DNA from: an uncultured Bacteroidales bacterium
Lineage (GTDB): Bacteria; Bacteroidota; Bacteroidia; Bacteroidales; CAIWKO01
Assembly: GCA_903913285.1 (NCBI GenBank)
Contig: CAIWKO010000058.1
Span: 1-63,310 of the forward strand
Direction: 5' to 3'
Length of the DNA stretch: 63,310 nt
The position numbers and the translations under genes are program-made. Below are positions 35,801-45,187 of this stretch, in pieces (positions within the stretch are counted from its first letter, which is position 1; the number at the start of each line of letters is the position of its first letter). The notes under the pieces are model-generated. The model saw only the letters and a program-made list of their open reading frames with translations. It was not told the DNA's origin and did not search any database.

Positions 35801-37300
35801 GGTACAAACAAAAATCCGTTGCTTGCAGGTAATATGAAACTTATGCGTACTTTTCTACACATTAACTACCTAAACACTACATATTCATTTACTTATGATA
35901 GTGTCAAAATTTCAAATACCGATTTTAGCTTTAAAAACCTGGTAATAATTGACCAACCGTACAACGATACTGCAATGGTAAATGGAAGAGTTTTCCATAA
36001 CAATTTCAAAAATATCGGATTCGATATACAGATTACTCCTAAAAAACTTTTCTGCCTGAATACCAATCCATCGATGAATAATATGTTTTATGGTAGAGCA
36101 TTTGCTTCAGGGATAACTCACATTTATGGAACACCGGCAAAAGTAAAAATTGATATCAATGCAACCTCAGATAAAGGAACACAATTATTTATCCCGGTTG
36201 GAGGAACTTCTTCATTGACTAAAAATGAGTACATCATTTTTGTAGATAAAAATTCAAAAACTGTAGAAACAGATGAAAAGGGGAAAGAACTCACTGGTGT
36301 TGACCTTGATATGTTAGTGAATGTTACTGACGATGCAGAAATTCAGATTATGTTCGACCCTAAAGCAGGAGATAGAATTAAAGGAAAAGGGAATGGAAAT
36401 ATACACATGACCATTAATGCTGATGGGAATTTAAAAATGTATGGTAATTACACCATTTCCTCAGGAGATTATTTATTTACATTTCAGAATATTATTAATA
36501 AAAGGTTTATTATAGATAACGGAGGTACAATTAAATGGAATGGCGACCCCTATAATGCTGAACTTGATATTACTGCACGCTACAAACTCAAAGCAAATCT
36601 TGGAAGCCTTGGAATTTCAAGCAGCGATAGTAACAGATCTGTTGCTGTTGAATGTATCATAAAAATTAAAGATATTTTATCTCATCCCAGCTATGATTTC
36701 GAAGTTGATCTACCCACACTTACGGATTTTGAAAAAGAACCGTATATCTCTTCAATTAACCAAAACCTCAACAACAATTTTATTTCCTTATTAATCATCA
36801 ACAGCTTTGTAAATTCAGGTAGTGGAATTGGACAATCAACTTTGAGTAATGCAACTTTTCTCGGGAAAAGTGCTAGTGAAGTGCTTTCAAACCAATTAAC
36901 TAACTGGCTATCACAAATCAGTAAGAATATTGATATTGGCGTGAATTATCGTCCTGGAGACAATATTTCGCAAGAAGAAGTTGAAGTGGCTCTTTCCACG
37001 CAACTTTTTAAAGATAGAGTTAACATAGAAAGTAACTTGGGTGTAAATACCGGTCAAAATACTAATAGTAAGAATTCGAACCAGATCATCGGAGATGTGA
37101 ATATTGAGATTACTATTAATAAAGCATTGAAATTCAAAGTATTTAACCGAACCAATCAATATGATGTTCTCCAATTTACGTCACCGTATACCCAGGGTAT
37201 TGGTATAACTTACCGTAAAGAATTTTATAACCGGAAAGATCTATTCAGAAAGAAAAATAAAACCGAAAGAAAACAGAAATCAAAAGAAAATACTAAATAA
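32897..37300 (+). CDS. tamB: TamB-family translocation/assembly module protein
   Basis: This 1467-residue protein is an AsmA/TamB-type inner-membrane-anchored beta-helical protein: an N-terminal hydrophobic anchor, long repetitive strand-rich segments (typical VDIRFFVDVVLTNVYIAD near residue 33) and the conserved C-terminal DUF490/TamB domain (about residues 1060-1420; NGDPYNAELDITARYKL, NLNNNFISLLIIN, INKALKFKVFNRTNQ). TamB-like proteins bridge the periplasm for lipid transport and outer-membrane protein assembly. The first Met at 32897 lies inside the anchor: the same frame stays open upstream and encodes the missing basic-hydrophobic start (KKIFKILIIVYAVTF) but has no ATG, GTG or TTG, so the true start is lost or non-standard. 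Confidence 0.85.
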   Translation: MMPASFFILLQSNIVQTYLGHKISSFLSERYHTEISVEKVDIRFFVDVVLTNVYIADNHQKTLLKSGRIQFDLDDYTLSTNYFAINKMAFENTYFNLHRYKNDRKTNIDNFIALFGKSSDTSKKKTEYPLKIKIGKLTFYNSGFSYVDDNKDHNNNETMDFDDISIKKININMLNVGVLGDSVVADIKNIALSEKSGFILSSFSGKAIVSKKNIIVNNLLIKTPNSNLDLDLKFSYSDFDSFNDFVNMVDIQSTIRPTALNTIDIAHYAKELTGMNNKILFASLVKGKINNLKVKNFNLKYGNNTTLDADVSMNGLPNIKETYINLKIRKSTSSIQDLNNIIIPLPDRKTTRLELPAILKRLGRVNLKGVFTGFYSDFVAYATLQTDVGSASTDIILGNSNKVLTYNGRIKTENFDLGLFTGTSDLFGKVSIDAQIIGSGFTSKTASFKVNGKSDLFEFKKYQYSNIEINGGLDKMVYTGLIDVADKNLNLHFNGSMNINDTLPVFDFTSKVNYANLKNLNLLPKDSISEFNGELKLNSKGNNIDNLEGTVFIEKAHFIQNNKLFSLASLMLETHINKTGYRTFDLKSDYVDANFRGFFVFKELPNSFKRFVLSYLPNINFKLDSNSEVAPRQEFDFVIKLYNATPVIRFFIPEAKISGNTSIAGNFTSLNNTAKINASSSELNFYGKRLAYCKIELNATPTTFNFELNSDSLKLSDSSWLSNFNIETNELNDSLLTNVSWDNKKIVHKNASNINFYTYFYPNSQLIIGFKPSTLTINDSVWLFNTNGNILFDTSRITFNNVMLFRNLQNIAINGSISRNPLEIVSVKFSNFDISNLDYLTNSQNFDLDGIINGSVFASDLYGKPSYYSDLKIKDLGFNGDKLGDASVLSRWDSEKKGIGINAEVDYIGTIGISKPLLVTGYYYPTNEKQNFDLDISVDNLRLKTLSRYIASFGAIYSGTATGKVKLTGTNKNPLLAGNMKLMRTFLHINYLNTTYSFTYDSVKISNTDFSFKNLVIIDQPYNDTAMVNGRVFHNNFKNIGFDIQITPKKLFCLNTNPSMNNMFYGRAFASGITHIYGTPAKVKIDINATSDKGTQLFIPVGGTSSLTKNEYIIFVDKNSKTVETDEKGKELTGVDLDMLVNVTDDAEIQIMFDPKAGDRIKGKGNGNIHMTINADGNLKMYGNYTISSGDYLFTFQNIINKRFIIDNGGTIKWNGDPYNAELDITARYKLKANLGSLGISSSDSNRSVAVECIIKIKDILSHPSYDFEVDLPTLTDFEKEPYISSINQNLNNNFISLLIINSFVNSGSGIGQSTLSNATFLGKSASEVLSNQLTNWLSQISKNIDIGVNYRPGDNISQEEVEVALSTQLFKDRVNIESNLGVNTGQNTNSKNSNQIIGDVNIEITINKALKFKVFNRTNQYDVLQFTSPYTQGIGITYRKEFYNRKDLFRKKNKTERKQKSKENTK

Positions 37301-37325
37301 TTGTATTTTAATACTCAAGCTCCTG

Positions 37326-38339
37326 TCAACTTGCTAAAATAAGTTTCATGTACTCTATTTGCTCTTGTGTTCCAAGAACAAATAATTTGGTATCATTTGA
37401 TAATCTCGTATTTGGGGGAGGATTAATAATGAATTTATTATCAGAAGTTTTCAATCCAATGATATTAGCACCGGTTTTAATGCGAATTTTAAGTTCTTCA
37501 ATTGTTCTGTTTTGAAATTCGGGATTCATATTACTGCATGTGAATTCAACTAAATTAGGAGATTCTTCCCCCGGTATAAATATCATATTGAAAAAATGCA
37601 AAATATCAGGGTTGATAACCAAAGATGCCATATGAGCACCTCCAACGCTTTCAGGAATAACAACACTGTTGGCTCCTGCAATAATTAGCTTTTGTTGAGC
37701 ACTTTCATTTGATGCCCGGCTAATTATTGTAATATTAGGATTTAATGAACGTGCTGAAAGAACGACATACATATTATCAGCATCAATAGGTAATGTTGTA
37801 ATTAATGCCTTGGCATGCTGAATACCAGCACTTATTAATATCTCATCAAGGGTTGCATCACCTTCAACAAAGATAATATTCCTAAGTCCGTATTTGACAA
37901 CAATTTCATGATTGTTATCAATAACAACAAATGTTTCTTTATGGGCTGTTAAACGCAATGCTGCTTGCTTTCCATTTCGGCCATATCCACAAATTATAAC
38001 ATGATTTTTCATTTTTTTTACTCCTGATTTTGTTTTATAATTTCTATATAAATTGCTCAATTCGCCTTCAACAAAATAGCTTGTAATAAGCGATAATGAA
38101 TACGCTAACACTCCCAACGACAAAATTATCAGAATTATTGTAAAGATTTTACCATAAAATGATAATTCAACAACCTCCCGATAACCCACAGTTCCGACTG
38201 TTATAACAGTCATATAAAGCGCATCAATGAAACTTGCATTTTCAATTAATATATAACCCGTTGTACCTATTGTTATAATTATTAATATTAACAGCAGGGC
38301 ATAAATAATCTTTAATATAAAGTTTCTCTGACGAATCAT
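37326..38339 (-). CDS. potassium channel protein with RCK (TrkA-N/TrkA-C) domains
   Basis: This 337-residue protein has two membrane helices around a K+ pore (residues 10-90) with the selectivity filter TVGTVGY at 47-53, followed by a cytoplasmic RCK domain: Rossmann dinucleotide loop ICGYGRNGKQAA (about 114-125), acidic DNN after strand 2, and a TrkA-C domain in the last 85 residues. It is a ligand-gated K+ channel of the two-helix-pore type (Kch/MthK-like). Transcribed with the DUF2851 gene, whose stop lies 3 bp upstream of its start. Confidence 0.9.
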   Translation of the reverse strand: MIRQRNFILKIIYALLLILIIITIGTTGYILIENASFIDALYMTVITVGTVGYREVVELSFYGKIFTIILIILSLGVLAYSLSLITSYFVEGELSNLYRNYKTKSGVKKMKNHVIICGYGRNGKQAALRLTAHKETFVVIDNNHEIVVKYGLRNIIFVEGDATLDEILISAGIQHAKALITTLPIDADNMYVVLSARSLNPNITIISRASNESAQQKLIIAGANSVVIPESVGGAHMASLVINPDILHFFNMIFIPGEESPNLVEFTCSNMNPEFQNRTIEELKIRIKTGANIIGLKTSDNKFIINPPPNTRLSNDTKLFVLGTQEQIEYMKLILAS

Positions 38340-38342
38340 GTT

Positions 38343-39617
38343 TTAATTAATTGTTTTTAATAATGCGTCTCCAATACTACAATTTAAACACTCTTTTTTA
38401 AGGCAATAATGATGATACAGTTGAATTAATGCTTGGGATTGAAGTGCATTCTCAGGTACAATACCAGATTTCGAAAAATGCTTGATTATATGGTTTTGTT
38501 CCGCATTAATTGCATCTAAAAAATCTATTGCTTTGTCTTTATATTTTTGCTCTTTTTTAAAACTTCCAAATGCAAATATAAAGGGAATTATGGTATTAAT
38601 AAGCAATAAATTAATTGATGAACTTCCGAGATTCTTTCTTTTCCTTTCTGATTCCACATCAAAAACATAATGGGTTTCCCAATATTCTGAACAATCAACC
38701 ATGAAAAATTTTAGCAGCTCAGGTAAAGATTTTGCTTCAATTATTTTAGAAAAAAGGCCGGATGATTTGTATATCAAACTAGAAAACTGAGCAATACGGA
38801 TGGTAGGAAAATTCCCGGGACGAATTCTAAGAAATTTCCACAAATGAGATTCAATAGGTTTAAGAAAGAATTTGTTTTGAAGAAATAAGTACTCCTTTTT
38901 TAATGTATTAGGATATTCATCAATAAAATCATCATTCAATAATCCTGCCTGACCAAAAAATAAGGCCTCAATTTGTAGCAAATTGTTTTTATGTTTTGCC
39001 AAATATTTAATATACAATGATTTTGCAAGCAATTCAAAGGTATCGGAATTTAAATTAAACCCAAAATTTCTGGCAAGCATTTCATAAAAGACCTTTTCCC
39101 AATTATTTGTCGATAACAGAAGTTTCTTAAAAATAGCATCTGTCTTATTTTGCAAACGCTCAATGGATAAAGATTCAAGCCAGGAAAAAATAATAAAAGG
39201 ATTTACTATATGCAATAAATTTTCGCAAGGTATCCAACTTTTATTTTCGATAAAATATTTATATCTTTCTATTAAACCATCTTCAATATTGTTTTCCAGC
39301 ACAATAGTGGGTATGAGGTTTCCTTTCTTATCACAAACCTGATCATCATTCTCCCATACAACATGCATGATAACAGTATCATATGCCATATCAATATTAT
39401 GTTGGTGCTTAAACCAATCGGATGATTTTAAATGGATCTCGACATTTCCTGCCCAGAGAGTATCATTGATCTTTATTTTTGCATTTAAAAAATCAGGGCC
39501 TGAATTAAAATTATGCGTGCCGGGACTAATAACTTCAAACGTAGAACCCTCAACTGTTTTCAGATCAAGGTTAAAACGCTGGAACTTCCAAATATAATGG
39601 AGTAAATCTTCAGTCAT
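38343..39617 (-). CDS. DUF2851 family protein
   Basis: This 424-residue protein matches DUF2851, a family largely confined to Bacteroidetes/Chlorobi: LLHYIWKFQRF at the N-terminus, SPGTHNFNSGPDFLNAKIKI (about residues 31-50), WAGNVEIHLKSSDWFKHQH (about 55-73), VVWENDD, and a C-terminal Cys pair (KKECLNC). The first domain looks like a nuclease-type or beta-rich fold, but no function is established. It is the upstream gene of a two-gene unit with the K+ channel. Confidence 0.85.
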   Translation of the reverse strand: MTEDLLHYIWKFQRFNLDLKTVEGSTFEVISPGTHNFNSGPDFLNAKIKINDTLWAGNVEIHLKSSDWFKHQHNIDMAYDTVIMHVVWENDDQVCDKKGNLIPTIVLENNIEDGLIERYKYFIENKSWIPCENLLHIVNPFIIFSWLESLSIERLQNKTDAIFKKLLLSTNNWEKVFYEMLARNFGFNLNSDTFELLAKSLYIKYLAKHKNNLLQIEALFFGQAGLLNDDFIDEYPNTLKKEYLFLQNKFFLKPIESHLWKFLRIRPGNFPTIRIAQFSSLIYKSSGLFSKIIEAKSLPELLKFFMVDCSEYWETHYVFDVESERKRKNLGSSSINLLLINTIIPFIFAFGSFKKEQKYKDKAIDFLDAINAEQNHIIKHFSKSGIVPENALQSQALIQLYHHYCLKKECLNCSIGDALLKTIN

Positions 39618-39681
39618 TTGATTGATATTGTTAGGTCAATTTTCTTAAAACAGTATAAAATTATAAAATTAAGTTTAAAAA

Positions 39682-39714
39682 TTTGGTTTTTGCGTATTAA
39701 TAATCGTACTTTTG
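39682..39714 (+). promoter_or_regulatory. promoter of the zapA unit
   Basis: TTTG (39682-39685) and TACTTTTG (39707-39714) match the Bacteroidetes -33/-7 pair with a 21-bp spacer. Transcription would start near 39721, 17 nt before the ATG at 39738. Confidence 0.6.
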
Positions 39715-39737
39715 TAAGTTAAAATATTTTATGCAAC

Positions 39738-40025
39738 ATGGAGGATTTGTCGGTATTACTATCTGGTGTTGAGTACAAAACACTTCAGTTGATTAAAATA
39801 ATTAAAGAATTAAAAGAAGAAAACATTGAAATAAAGACAAAACTAGAAGAATTAAATCAAACAAATACAGATAATAATTTAAAAATTAAATATTTAGCAG
39901 AAAAAAATACAATTTTAAAAATTACAAACTCTATAGAAGGAGAAGAAAATAAATCAAAAGCAAAATTAAAAATTAATGAACTTTTGCGGGAAGTTGAAAG
40001 ATGTTTGGCATTATTAAACAAGTAA
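39738..40025 (+). CDS. small coiled-coil protein upstream of zapA
   Basis: This 95-residue protein is almost entirely a charged coiled coil (residues 15-90, rich in Lys, Glu, Asn and Leu heptads). The position directly before zapA is common in Bacteroidetes, where this gene is usually unnamed; a role as cell-division partner, comparable to ZapB, is a reasonable guess only. It has its own promoter and is followed by zapA after 21 bp or, if zapA starts at the in-frame TTG, directly. Confidence 0.75.
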   Translation: MEDLSVLLSGVEYKTLQLIKIIKELKEENIEIKTKLEELNQTNTDNNLKIKYLAEKNTILKITNSIEGEENKSKAKLKINELLREVERCLALLNK

Positions 40026-40046
40026 TTGATCAAAATACCTGATGAA

Positions 40047-40340
40047 ATGGAAGATTTTTCGATAACGGTAAATATTGGAGACAGGAGTTATAAACTTACC
40101 ATTGACAAACAGGAAGAAGAAATTGTAAGAAAAGCGGCAAAACTGATAAATGAGAAAATAAAAGAATTTGCTTCTAACTATGCATTCAAAGACAAACAAG
40201 ATCTGTTAGCAATGATTGCGTTACAATATACTTCAAGTGCATTGAACTATGAAAATTCAAAAACATATAACAATACACTTTTAAAAGAAAAATTACTTGA
40301 ACTTGATACCATATTGAGTGAACATCTTAAAAATAATTAA
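40047..40340 (+). CDS. zapA: cell division protein ZapA
   Basis: This 97-residue protein has the ZapA layout: a strand-rich head (FSITVNIGDRSYKLTI), the EEIVRKAAKLINEKIKEF helix and a long C-terminal coiled coil (DLLAMIALQYTS to the end). ZapA bundles FtsZ filaments at midcell. I chose the ATG at 40047 because it aligns the head domain; an in-frame TTG at 40026 adds seven residues and directly abuts the preceding stop. It sits immediately upstream of a 6S-like RNA, the same neighbourhood as in Proteobacteria. Confidence 0.9.
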   Translation: MEDFSITVNIGDRSYKLTIDKQEEEIVRKAAKLINEKIKEFASNYAFKDKQDLLAMIALQYTSSALNYENSKTYNNTLLKEKLLELDTILSEHLKNN

Positions 40341-40350
40341 TCGTTCTTTG

Positions 40351-40568
40351 ACTAAATCAAAAAATTGCCCGCATTAATTCAAATACATCGTTTGATAAAC
40401 TCAACAGTTGTCAAATTAGAGTTAGCTCTGCATTAAAAGAACAGGCTTCAATCCGTCTCTGACGGAATTCCACATTGGGACAGTAGAAGTTCAATTAAGA
40501 CAGGCGGCTCTAACCATGTTTTTTGGGGTTTATTCTAAACTCTTTTGAATTTAATGCGGGTTTTTTTT
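40351..40568 (+). ncRNA. ssrS: probable 6S RNA (ssrS, Bacteroidales type)
   Basis: Between zapA and rny lies a 200-nt stretch with no ORF but strong pairing: CCCGCATTAATTCAAA (40368-40383) pairs with TTTGAATTTAATGCGGG (40544-40560), closing a long irregular stem with an internal region, and the end carries a T run (40561-40568) as terminator. Long closing stem, central bulge, about 200 nt, and location after zapA are the traits of 6S RNA, which inhibits sigma-70-type RNA polymerase holoenzyme by mimicking an open promoter. This is a structural and positional call; I cannot run a covariance model. Confidence 0.7.
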
Positions 40569-40600
40569 ATCTTATTTATTAACCATATATAACACACACC

Positions 40601-42142
40601 ATGAACATTTTATTTATTGTAATTGCAGCGGTTGGCGGTTTGTTGATTGGAGTACTTGTTGCTTCCACTCTCATACGTAAATCGTTTGAAAAAAAGGCTG
40701 AAAGAATCTTACGTGATGCCGAAAATGAAGCAGAAGTAACTCGTAAGGATAAAATACTGCAAGCTAAAGAAAAATTTTTACAGCTAAAAACTGAACACGA
40801 GAAGATAATAAACGAGAAGAATAACAACATCTTAAAAAATGAAAACCGAATAAAACAAAAAGAATCTTTGGTTTCACAAAAAATTGAAGAACTCAGTCGC
40901 AAAGAAAAAGAATTGTCAACTGTTCGGGAAAATTTAAATAATCAACTCGATTTATTAAATAGAAAACAAGCTGATCTCGAACAGCTTCAATCGCAACAAG
41001 CAGAAAAACTGGAAGTTATTTCAGGTCTATCTTCCTTAGAAGCAAAAGCACAACTTATTGATATGCTTAAATCAAAAGCACAATCAGAAGCTGCTAATAA
41101 TATTCGTGAAATTATTGAAGAAGCCCGCGATTCCGCCAACCTGGAAGCAAAAAAAATTGTCATTAAAACACTCCAACGTACTGCTGCAGAACATGCTATC
41201 GAAAACTCTGTTTCCGTCTTTAATATCGAAAATGATGAAATAAAAGGAAGGATTATTGGACGTGAAGGAAGAAATATTAGAGCTTTAGAAGCGGCAATCG
41301 GTGTTGAAATCATTATTGATGATACTCCTGACGCAATAATTATTTCAGGTTTTGATCCGGTACGAAGGGAAATTGCCCGCCTTTCTCTGCACCAATTAGT
41401 TACTGATGGAAGAATTCATCCTGCACGTATTGAAGAAGTTGTTGCAAAGACAAAGAAACAAATTGAACAAGAAATTGTAGAAGTTGGTAAACGTACTACG
41501 ATAGACATGGGCGTTCACGGAATGCACCACGAACTTATCCGTTTGATCGGCAAAATGAAATATCGTTCTTCATACGGACAAAACCTTTTACAGCACTCAC
41601 GTGAAGTAGCCAATTTATGTGCAACCATGGCTTCCGAACTGGGGCTGAACTCTAAACTGGCAAAAAGAGCAGGGCTTTTACATGATATTGGTAAAGTGCC
41701 TGACAACGAACCCGACCTGCCACATGCAATTCTTGGTATGAATCTGGCTGAGAAATTCAAAGAAAAACCTGAGGTCTGCAATGCCATAGGTGCTCATCAC
41801 GAAGAAGTTGAAATGACTACTTTGATCGCCCCGATCGTTCAGATATGTGATGCTATCTCTGGTGCCCGTCCCGGTGCACGTCGCGAAATAGTAGAATCAT
41901 ATATCAACCGCTTGAAAGATCTGGAAGAACTTGCACTCTCCTACCCGGGTGTTGTTAAAACATATGCAATACAAGCCGGCAGAGAATTACGGGTTATTGT
42001 CGGAGCCGACAAAGTTACCGATAATGAAGCCAACTCATTAGCATCTGAAATTTCGACTAAAATTCAAAATGAAATGACATATCCCGGACAGATAAAGATC
42101 ACTGTAATACGGGAAACACGTGCTATAAGCTTTGCCAAATAG
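40601..42142 (+). CDS. rny: ribonuclease Y
   Basis: This 513-residue protein has an N-terminal membrane helix (residues 2-24), a long charged coiled coil (about 30-190), a KH RNA-binding domain ([17 protein letters not shown], about 208-270), and an HD domain with LLHDIGKV (about 363-370) and AHHEEVE (about 400-406). RNase Y is the membrane-tethered endonuclease that starts mRNA decay in many bacteria lacking RNase E. Length is as expected. It follows the 6S-like RNA after about 30 bp. Confidence 0.95.
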   Translation: MNILFIVIAAVGGLLIGVLVASTLIRKSFEKKAERILRDAENEAEVTRKDKILQAKEKFLQLKTEHEKIINEKNNNILKNENRIKQKESLVSQKIEELSRKEKELSTVRENLNNQLDLLNRKQADLEQLQSQQAEKLEVISGLSSLEAKAQLIDMLKSKAQSEAANNIREIIEEARDSANLEAKKIVIKTLQRTAAEHAIENSVSVFNIENDEIKGRIIGREGRNIRALEAAIGVEIIIDDTPDAIIISGFDPVRREIARLSLHQLVTDGRIHPARIEEVVAKTKKQIEQEIVEVGKRTTIDMGVHGMHHELIRLIGKMKYRSSYGQNLLQHSREVANLCATMASELGLNSKLAKRAGLLHDIGKVPDNEPDLPHAILGMNLAEKFKEKPEVCNAIGAHHEEVEMTTLIAPIVQICDAISGARPGARREIVESYINRLKDLEELALSYPGVVKTYAIQAGRELRVIVGADKVTDNEANSLASEISTKIQNEMTYPGQIKITVIRETRAISFAK

Positions 42143-42191
42143 CTTTTCGATTTAGAGCTATATTTATTGAGATCAGTTTATTGATGATATT

Positions 42192-42883
42192 ATGGCTGAT
42201 TCGTTTTTGATACTCAAGTTTGGTATTACCAGAATCTTCCTTATCTCTATTGGAAAGGATTATTGCCTTGTCGACACCTCATACCCTTCTGAGTATAGAA
42301 AGTTCGTCAGCGCGCTTAAAAAGCACAAAATTTCGCCCGCTCAGATCAAATATGTTTTCCTCACTCATCACCATACAAATCACACAGGTTTTCTGAATGA
42401 AATTATGAACGAAAGTGGTGCAAAACTGATAGCTCATAAAGATGCTGTTCCATGGCTAAAATTGGGTATCAACAATCCTGCAATGAAACCCACAAATAAA
42501 GTTGTATCCTTTTTTATGCAGCTAAATAAATTTGGGGGTCCTCCAAAAAAAAATCTTCCTTTTAATGTCACAATCAATGATTTCTGATTACCAATGACGA
42601 TTTTGAATTGTTCCGCAATCTTGGTATACATGCTAATATAGTCTGTTTGCCCGGGCATACTTCAGACTCGATCTCTATAATTTTTGATGATGGAAACGCT
42701 TTAATTGGAGATGCTGCAATGAATACATTAAGTATTTTAGGCTTGCACAATCGCCCACTGGTTGCAGAAAATAGCTCACTTATTCCTAAATCATGGGAGA
42801 AAATAAAAGACCTTGGAGGAATAACACTCCATGTTTCTCACGGAAAGAGTTTCAATATAAATAAACTTAAGTTCAAATATTGA
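42192..42883 (+). pseudogene. MBL-fold metallo-hydrolase split by a frameshift
   Basis: Two consecutive frames together make one metallo-beta-lactamase-fold protein of about 230 residues: 42192-42587 holds the N-terminal part with THHHTNHTG (residues 58-66), and the second frame (continuing from about 42582, LITNDDFELFRNLG) holds LPGHTSD, IGDAAM and VSHGKSF, the remaining metal ligands. Insertion of a single T in gatttctg near 42578-42585 would restore one frame. Also, the canonical HxHxDH motif reads H-H-H-T-N-H: the metal-binding Asp is Asn (N63). So it is either a decaying gene or an indel error in a T run. Nudix gene follows after 9 bp. Confidence 0.75.
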
Positions 42884-42892
42884 TTTAAAATT

Positions 42893-43342
42893 ATGGCCTA
42901 CACATACGATTATCCGATGCCTGCTGTTACAACTGATTGTGCTATATTTAATAAGAAATCAAGAACTGTTATTGATATCTTATTAATTAAAAGATTAAAA
43001 GAGCCTTTTAAAAATTACTGGGCTCTGCCCGGTGGTTTTGTTGAAATTGATGAAGAACTTGATGACGCTGCTAAGCGCGAGCTTTTTGAGGAAACAGGAA
43101 TAAAGCACGATGAATTAAAGCAATTATTTACAGTTGGAACTCTCGGCCGCGATCCTCGTTATAGAACTATCAGCATAATTTATTACGGTTATTATGATGC
43201 CGAAACAATGATTATAAAAGCTGGAGATGATGCTATTGAAGCAAAATGGTTTCCAATAAATTGTTTACCTGATCTGGCATTTGATCATGAAAAAATAATT
43301 AAAAGTGTATTGTCTTGTTTGAAATATTATAAAAGTGATTAA
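42893..43342 (+). CDS. Nudix hydrolase
   Basis: This 149-residue protein carries a complete Nudix box GGFVEIDEEL..AKRELFEETGI (about residues 46-69) with the REELFEE-type Glu ligands, in a family-sized domain. The N-terminal strand VTTDCAIFNKKSRTVIDILL and RDPRYRTISIIYYGY suggest the ADP-ribose pyrophosphatase/NrtR-like subgroup, without the DNA-binding domain. It hydrolyses a nucleoside diphosphate linked to another group; substrate not readable. Start is 9 bp after the MBL-like gene; likely the same transcript. Confidence 0.9.
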   Translation: MAYTYDYPMPAVTTDCAIFNKKSRTVIDILLIKRLKEPFKNYWALPGGFVEIDEELDDAAKRELFEETGIKHDELKQLFTVGTLGRDPRYRTISIIYYGYYDAETMIIKAGDDAIEAKWFPINCLPDLAFDHEKIIKSVLSCLKYYKSD

Positions 43343-43351
43343 ATTTACTGC

Positions 43352-45118
43352 ATGATAAAACGACTTGCTCTGATACGTAAAGCCTTTCTCAAATTATGGA
43401 CCTCATTATCCAATAATGGTGTCGGTCCAAATCATGATTTTGATGAGATAAAACGTATCAAAATTGTTAACCAAGCCAGTTTTATGGGTATTTTTATATC
43501 TGTAACTTATTTCATAATTCTTATTTGTCTTACTTTTTCTGACTTGATCAAACTTAAGATCGACGCTGGTCTTATTTTCGACACTGAATTTTTAATTGTC
43601 CTTATATCTGTTTGTACCATAATATTTTTGCTGGTCAGAAAATTCGATTATAAAATCGGTGCGATCTTTTTTTTTATTCTGATACCAGGGTTAATGTTTT
43701 CATTAAATATTGTATTTGGAAAAGTAGGCTCAGAGTATTATTATTTTTCATTTTTTGTTCTATTATTTTATATTTTAAGAAGGCATAAAAGTCTGATATT
43801 TTTAGCATTATACATGACTATTCTTTTTGGGCTGGCCAAATTCTTTGAAACATCTGTTCAAATTCCCAAAATAGAATCTCAAAAAACCATCTATTTCTTT
43901 TATGCCAATGTGATCTTCGCATTTATTTCGAGTTATGTATTTTTAAATCAGTTTATCACTGAATATGAAAAAAAACGAAAAGAACTTGAAGAAAAAAACT
44001 ATAAAACCTTGGTTGAAAGCAGAGAACTATATAAACTTCTTGCCGAAAAAATGACCGATGTTGTTTGGCTTATGGATCTGACAGGCAAAAGTATTTTTGT
44101 TTCTCCTTCAATAATAAATTTTACAGGTTTTACTGAAGAAGAATACTTAGCACAAACTATTGAAGAACGATTTACAAGTGACTCAGCTTTATCAGGATTA
44201 GAATTCTTTGCGGATGAAATAAAACTATTCTCAACTCCGCCAAAACTACTTGATAATTACAGCAAGACCATACAACTTGAGTATGTTTGCAAGAATAACC
44301 AAACAAAATGGGGGGAGTTGATCGTAACACCCTATTATAGTTCTGACAGTAAATTGATGGGGATACACGGTGTTACAAGAGATATTAGTGAAAGGAAACA
44401 AGCTGAAGATGAAATTCTATTATTAAACAAAGATCTTGAACAACGCGTAATTAAAAGAACCGCACAGCATGAAAAAGCAGTTATTGAAGCAACCCAAAAA
44501 AGTGAAGAGGTAAAAAACCTTTTAAAGGAACTGAGTCATCGTACAAAAAACAATCTGCAGTTGGTTTCCAGTATGCTTAATATACAGGCTAATAAACTGA
44601 AAGACTCGGAAGCAAAAACAGCCCTTCAGGAAGGAAAAAACAGGATCGCTTCTATTGCCCTGCTCCACCAAAAACTATATATCTCTCAAAACCTGACTAA
44701 GGTTTCTTTTAAGGTATATATTGACGACCTGATCTCACATCTTATTGATATTTTTGATGATAAAAGCAATCCTGTTGAAATAATAAAAGATGTGGATGAT
44801 TTTGACATTAAGATCGATAATGCTAATACTCTTGGCCTGATTGTGAACGAGTTATTGACAAATTCGTTCAAACACGGAATAATAAGTTCACGAGAAAATT
44901 ATATTAAAATACATATCCAAAAACTAACTGAAAATCAAATTAAAATTAGCATTGCTGATAGTGGAAAAGGAATTGATTCGTTAATAGATAATATTAAAAA
45001 TAAAGATTCATTTGGCATGGAACTAATCACCGCCTTAGTCAGGCAAATGGATGGAGATATCTTGATCAATGCCAATGATGTAAATCAAATTATTATCAAG
45101 GTTTTTATTGATAAATAG
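43352..45118 (+). CDS. PAS-domain sensor histidine kinase, HisKA_2 type
   Basis: This 588-residue kinase has five or six N-terminal membrane helices (residues 45-205), a coiled linker, a PAS/PAC domain (about 225-345; KMTDVVWLMDLTGKSIFVSP to GVTRDISERKQ), a linker helix, a HisKA_2 dimerisation domain with phosphoacceptor H396 in LLKELSHRTKNNLQ, and an HATPase domain (LGLIVNELLTNSFKHG N-box; ADSGKGI and SFGMELI G-boxes). HisKA_2 kinases usually work with a stand-alone response regulator; none is adjacent. It begins 10 bp after the Nudix gene. Confidence 0.92.
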   Translation: MIKRLALIRKAFLKLWTSLSNNGVGPNHDFDEIKRIKIVNQASFMGIFISVTYFIILICLTFSDLIKLKIDAGLIFDTEFLIVLISVCTIIFLLVRKFDYKIGAIFFFILIPGLMFSLNIVFGKVGSEYYYFSFFVLLFYILRRHKSLIFLALYMTILFGLAKFFETSVQIPKIESQKTIYFFYANVIFAFISSYVFLNQFITEYEKKRKELEEKNYKTLVESRELYKLLAEKMTDVVWLMDLTGKSIFVSPSIINFTGFTEEEYLAQTIEERFTSDSALSGLEFFADEIKLFSTPPKLLDNYSKTIQLEYVCKNNQTKWGELIVTPYYSSDSKLMGIHGVTRDISERKQAEDEILLLNKDLEQRVIKRTAQHEKAVIEATQKSEEVKNLLKELSHRTKNNLQLVSSMLNIQANKLKDSEAKTALQEGKNRIASIALLHQKLYISQNLTKVSFKVYIDDLISHLIDIFDDKSNPVEIIKDVDDFDIKIDNANTLGLIVNELLTNSFKHGIISSRENYIKIHIQKLTENQIKISIADSGKGIDSLIDNIKNKDSFGMELITALVRQMDGDILINANDVNQIIIKVFIDK

Positions 45119-45179
45119 CTTAATCAATAAAATTCCTCCTCTTTCATTCGATTCCATTTTCCATTTTCATCTTTATGAT

Positions 45180-45187
45180 TACTTTTG
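45180..45187 (+). promoter_or_regulatory. -7 box of the YD-repeat-like gene
   Basis: TACTTTTG matches TAnnTTTG. Transcription would start near 45194, so an upstream TTG at 45185 cannot be the start; the ATG at 45212 is. Confidence 0.6.
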
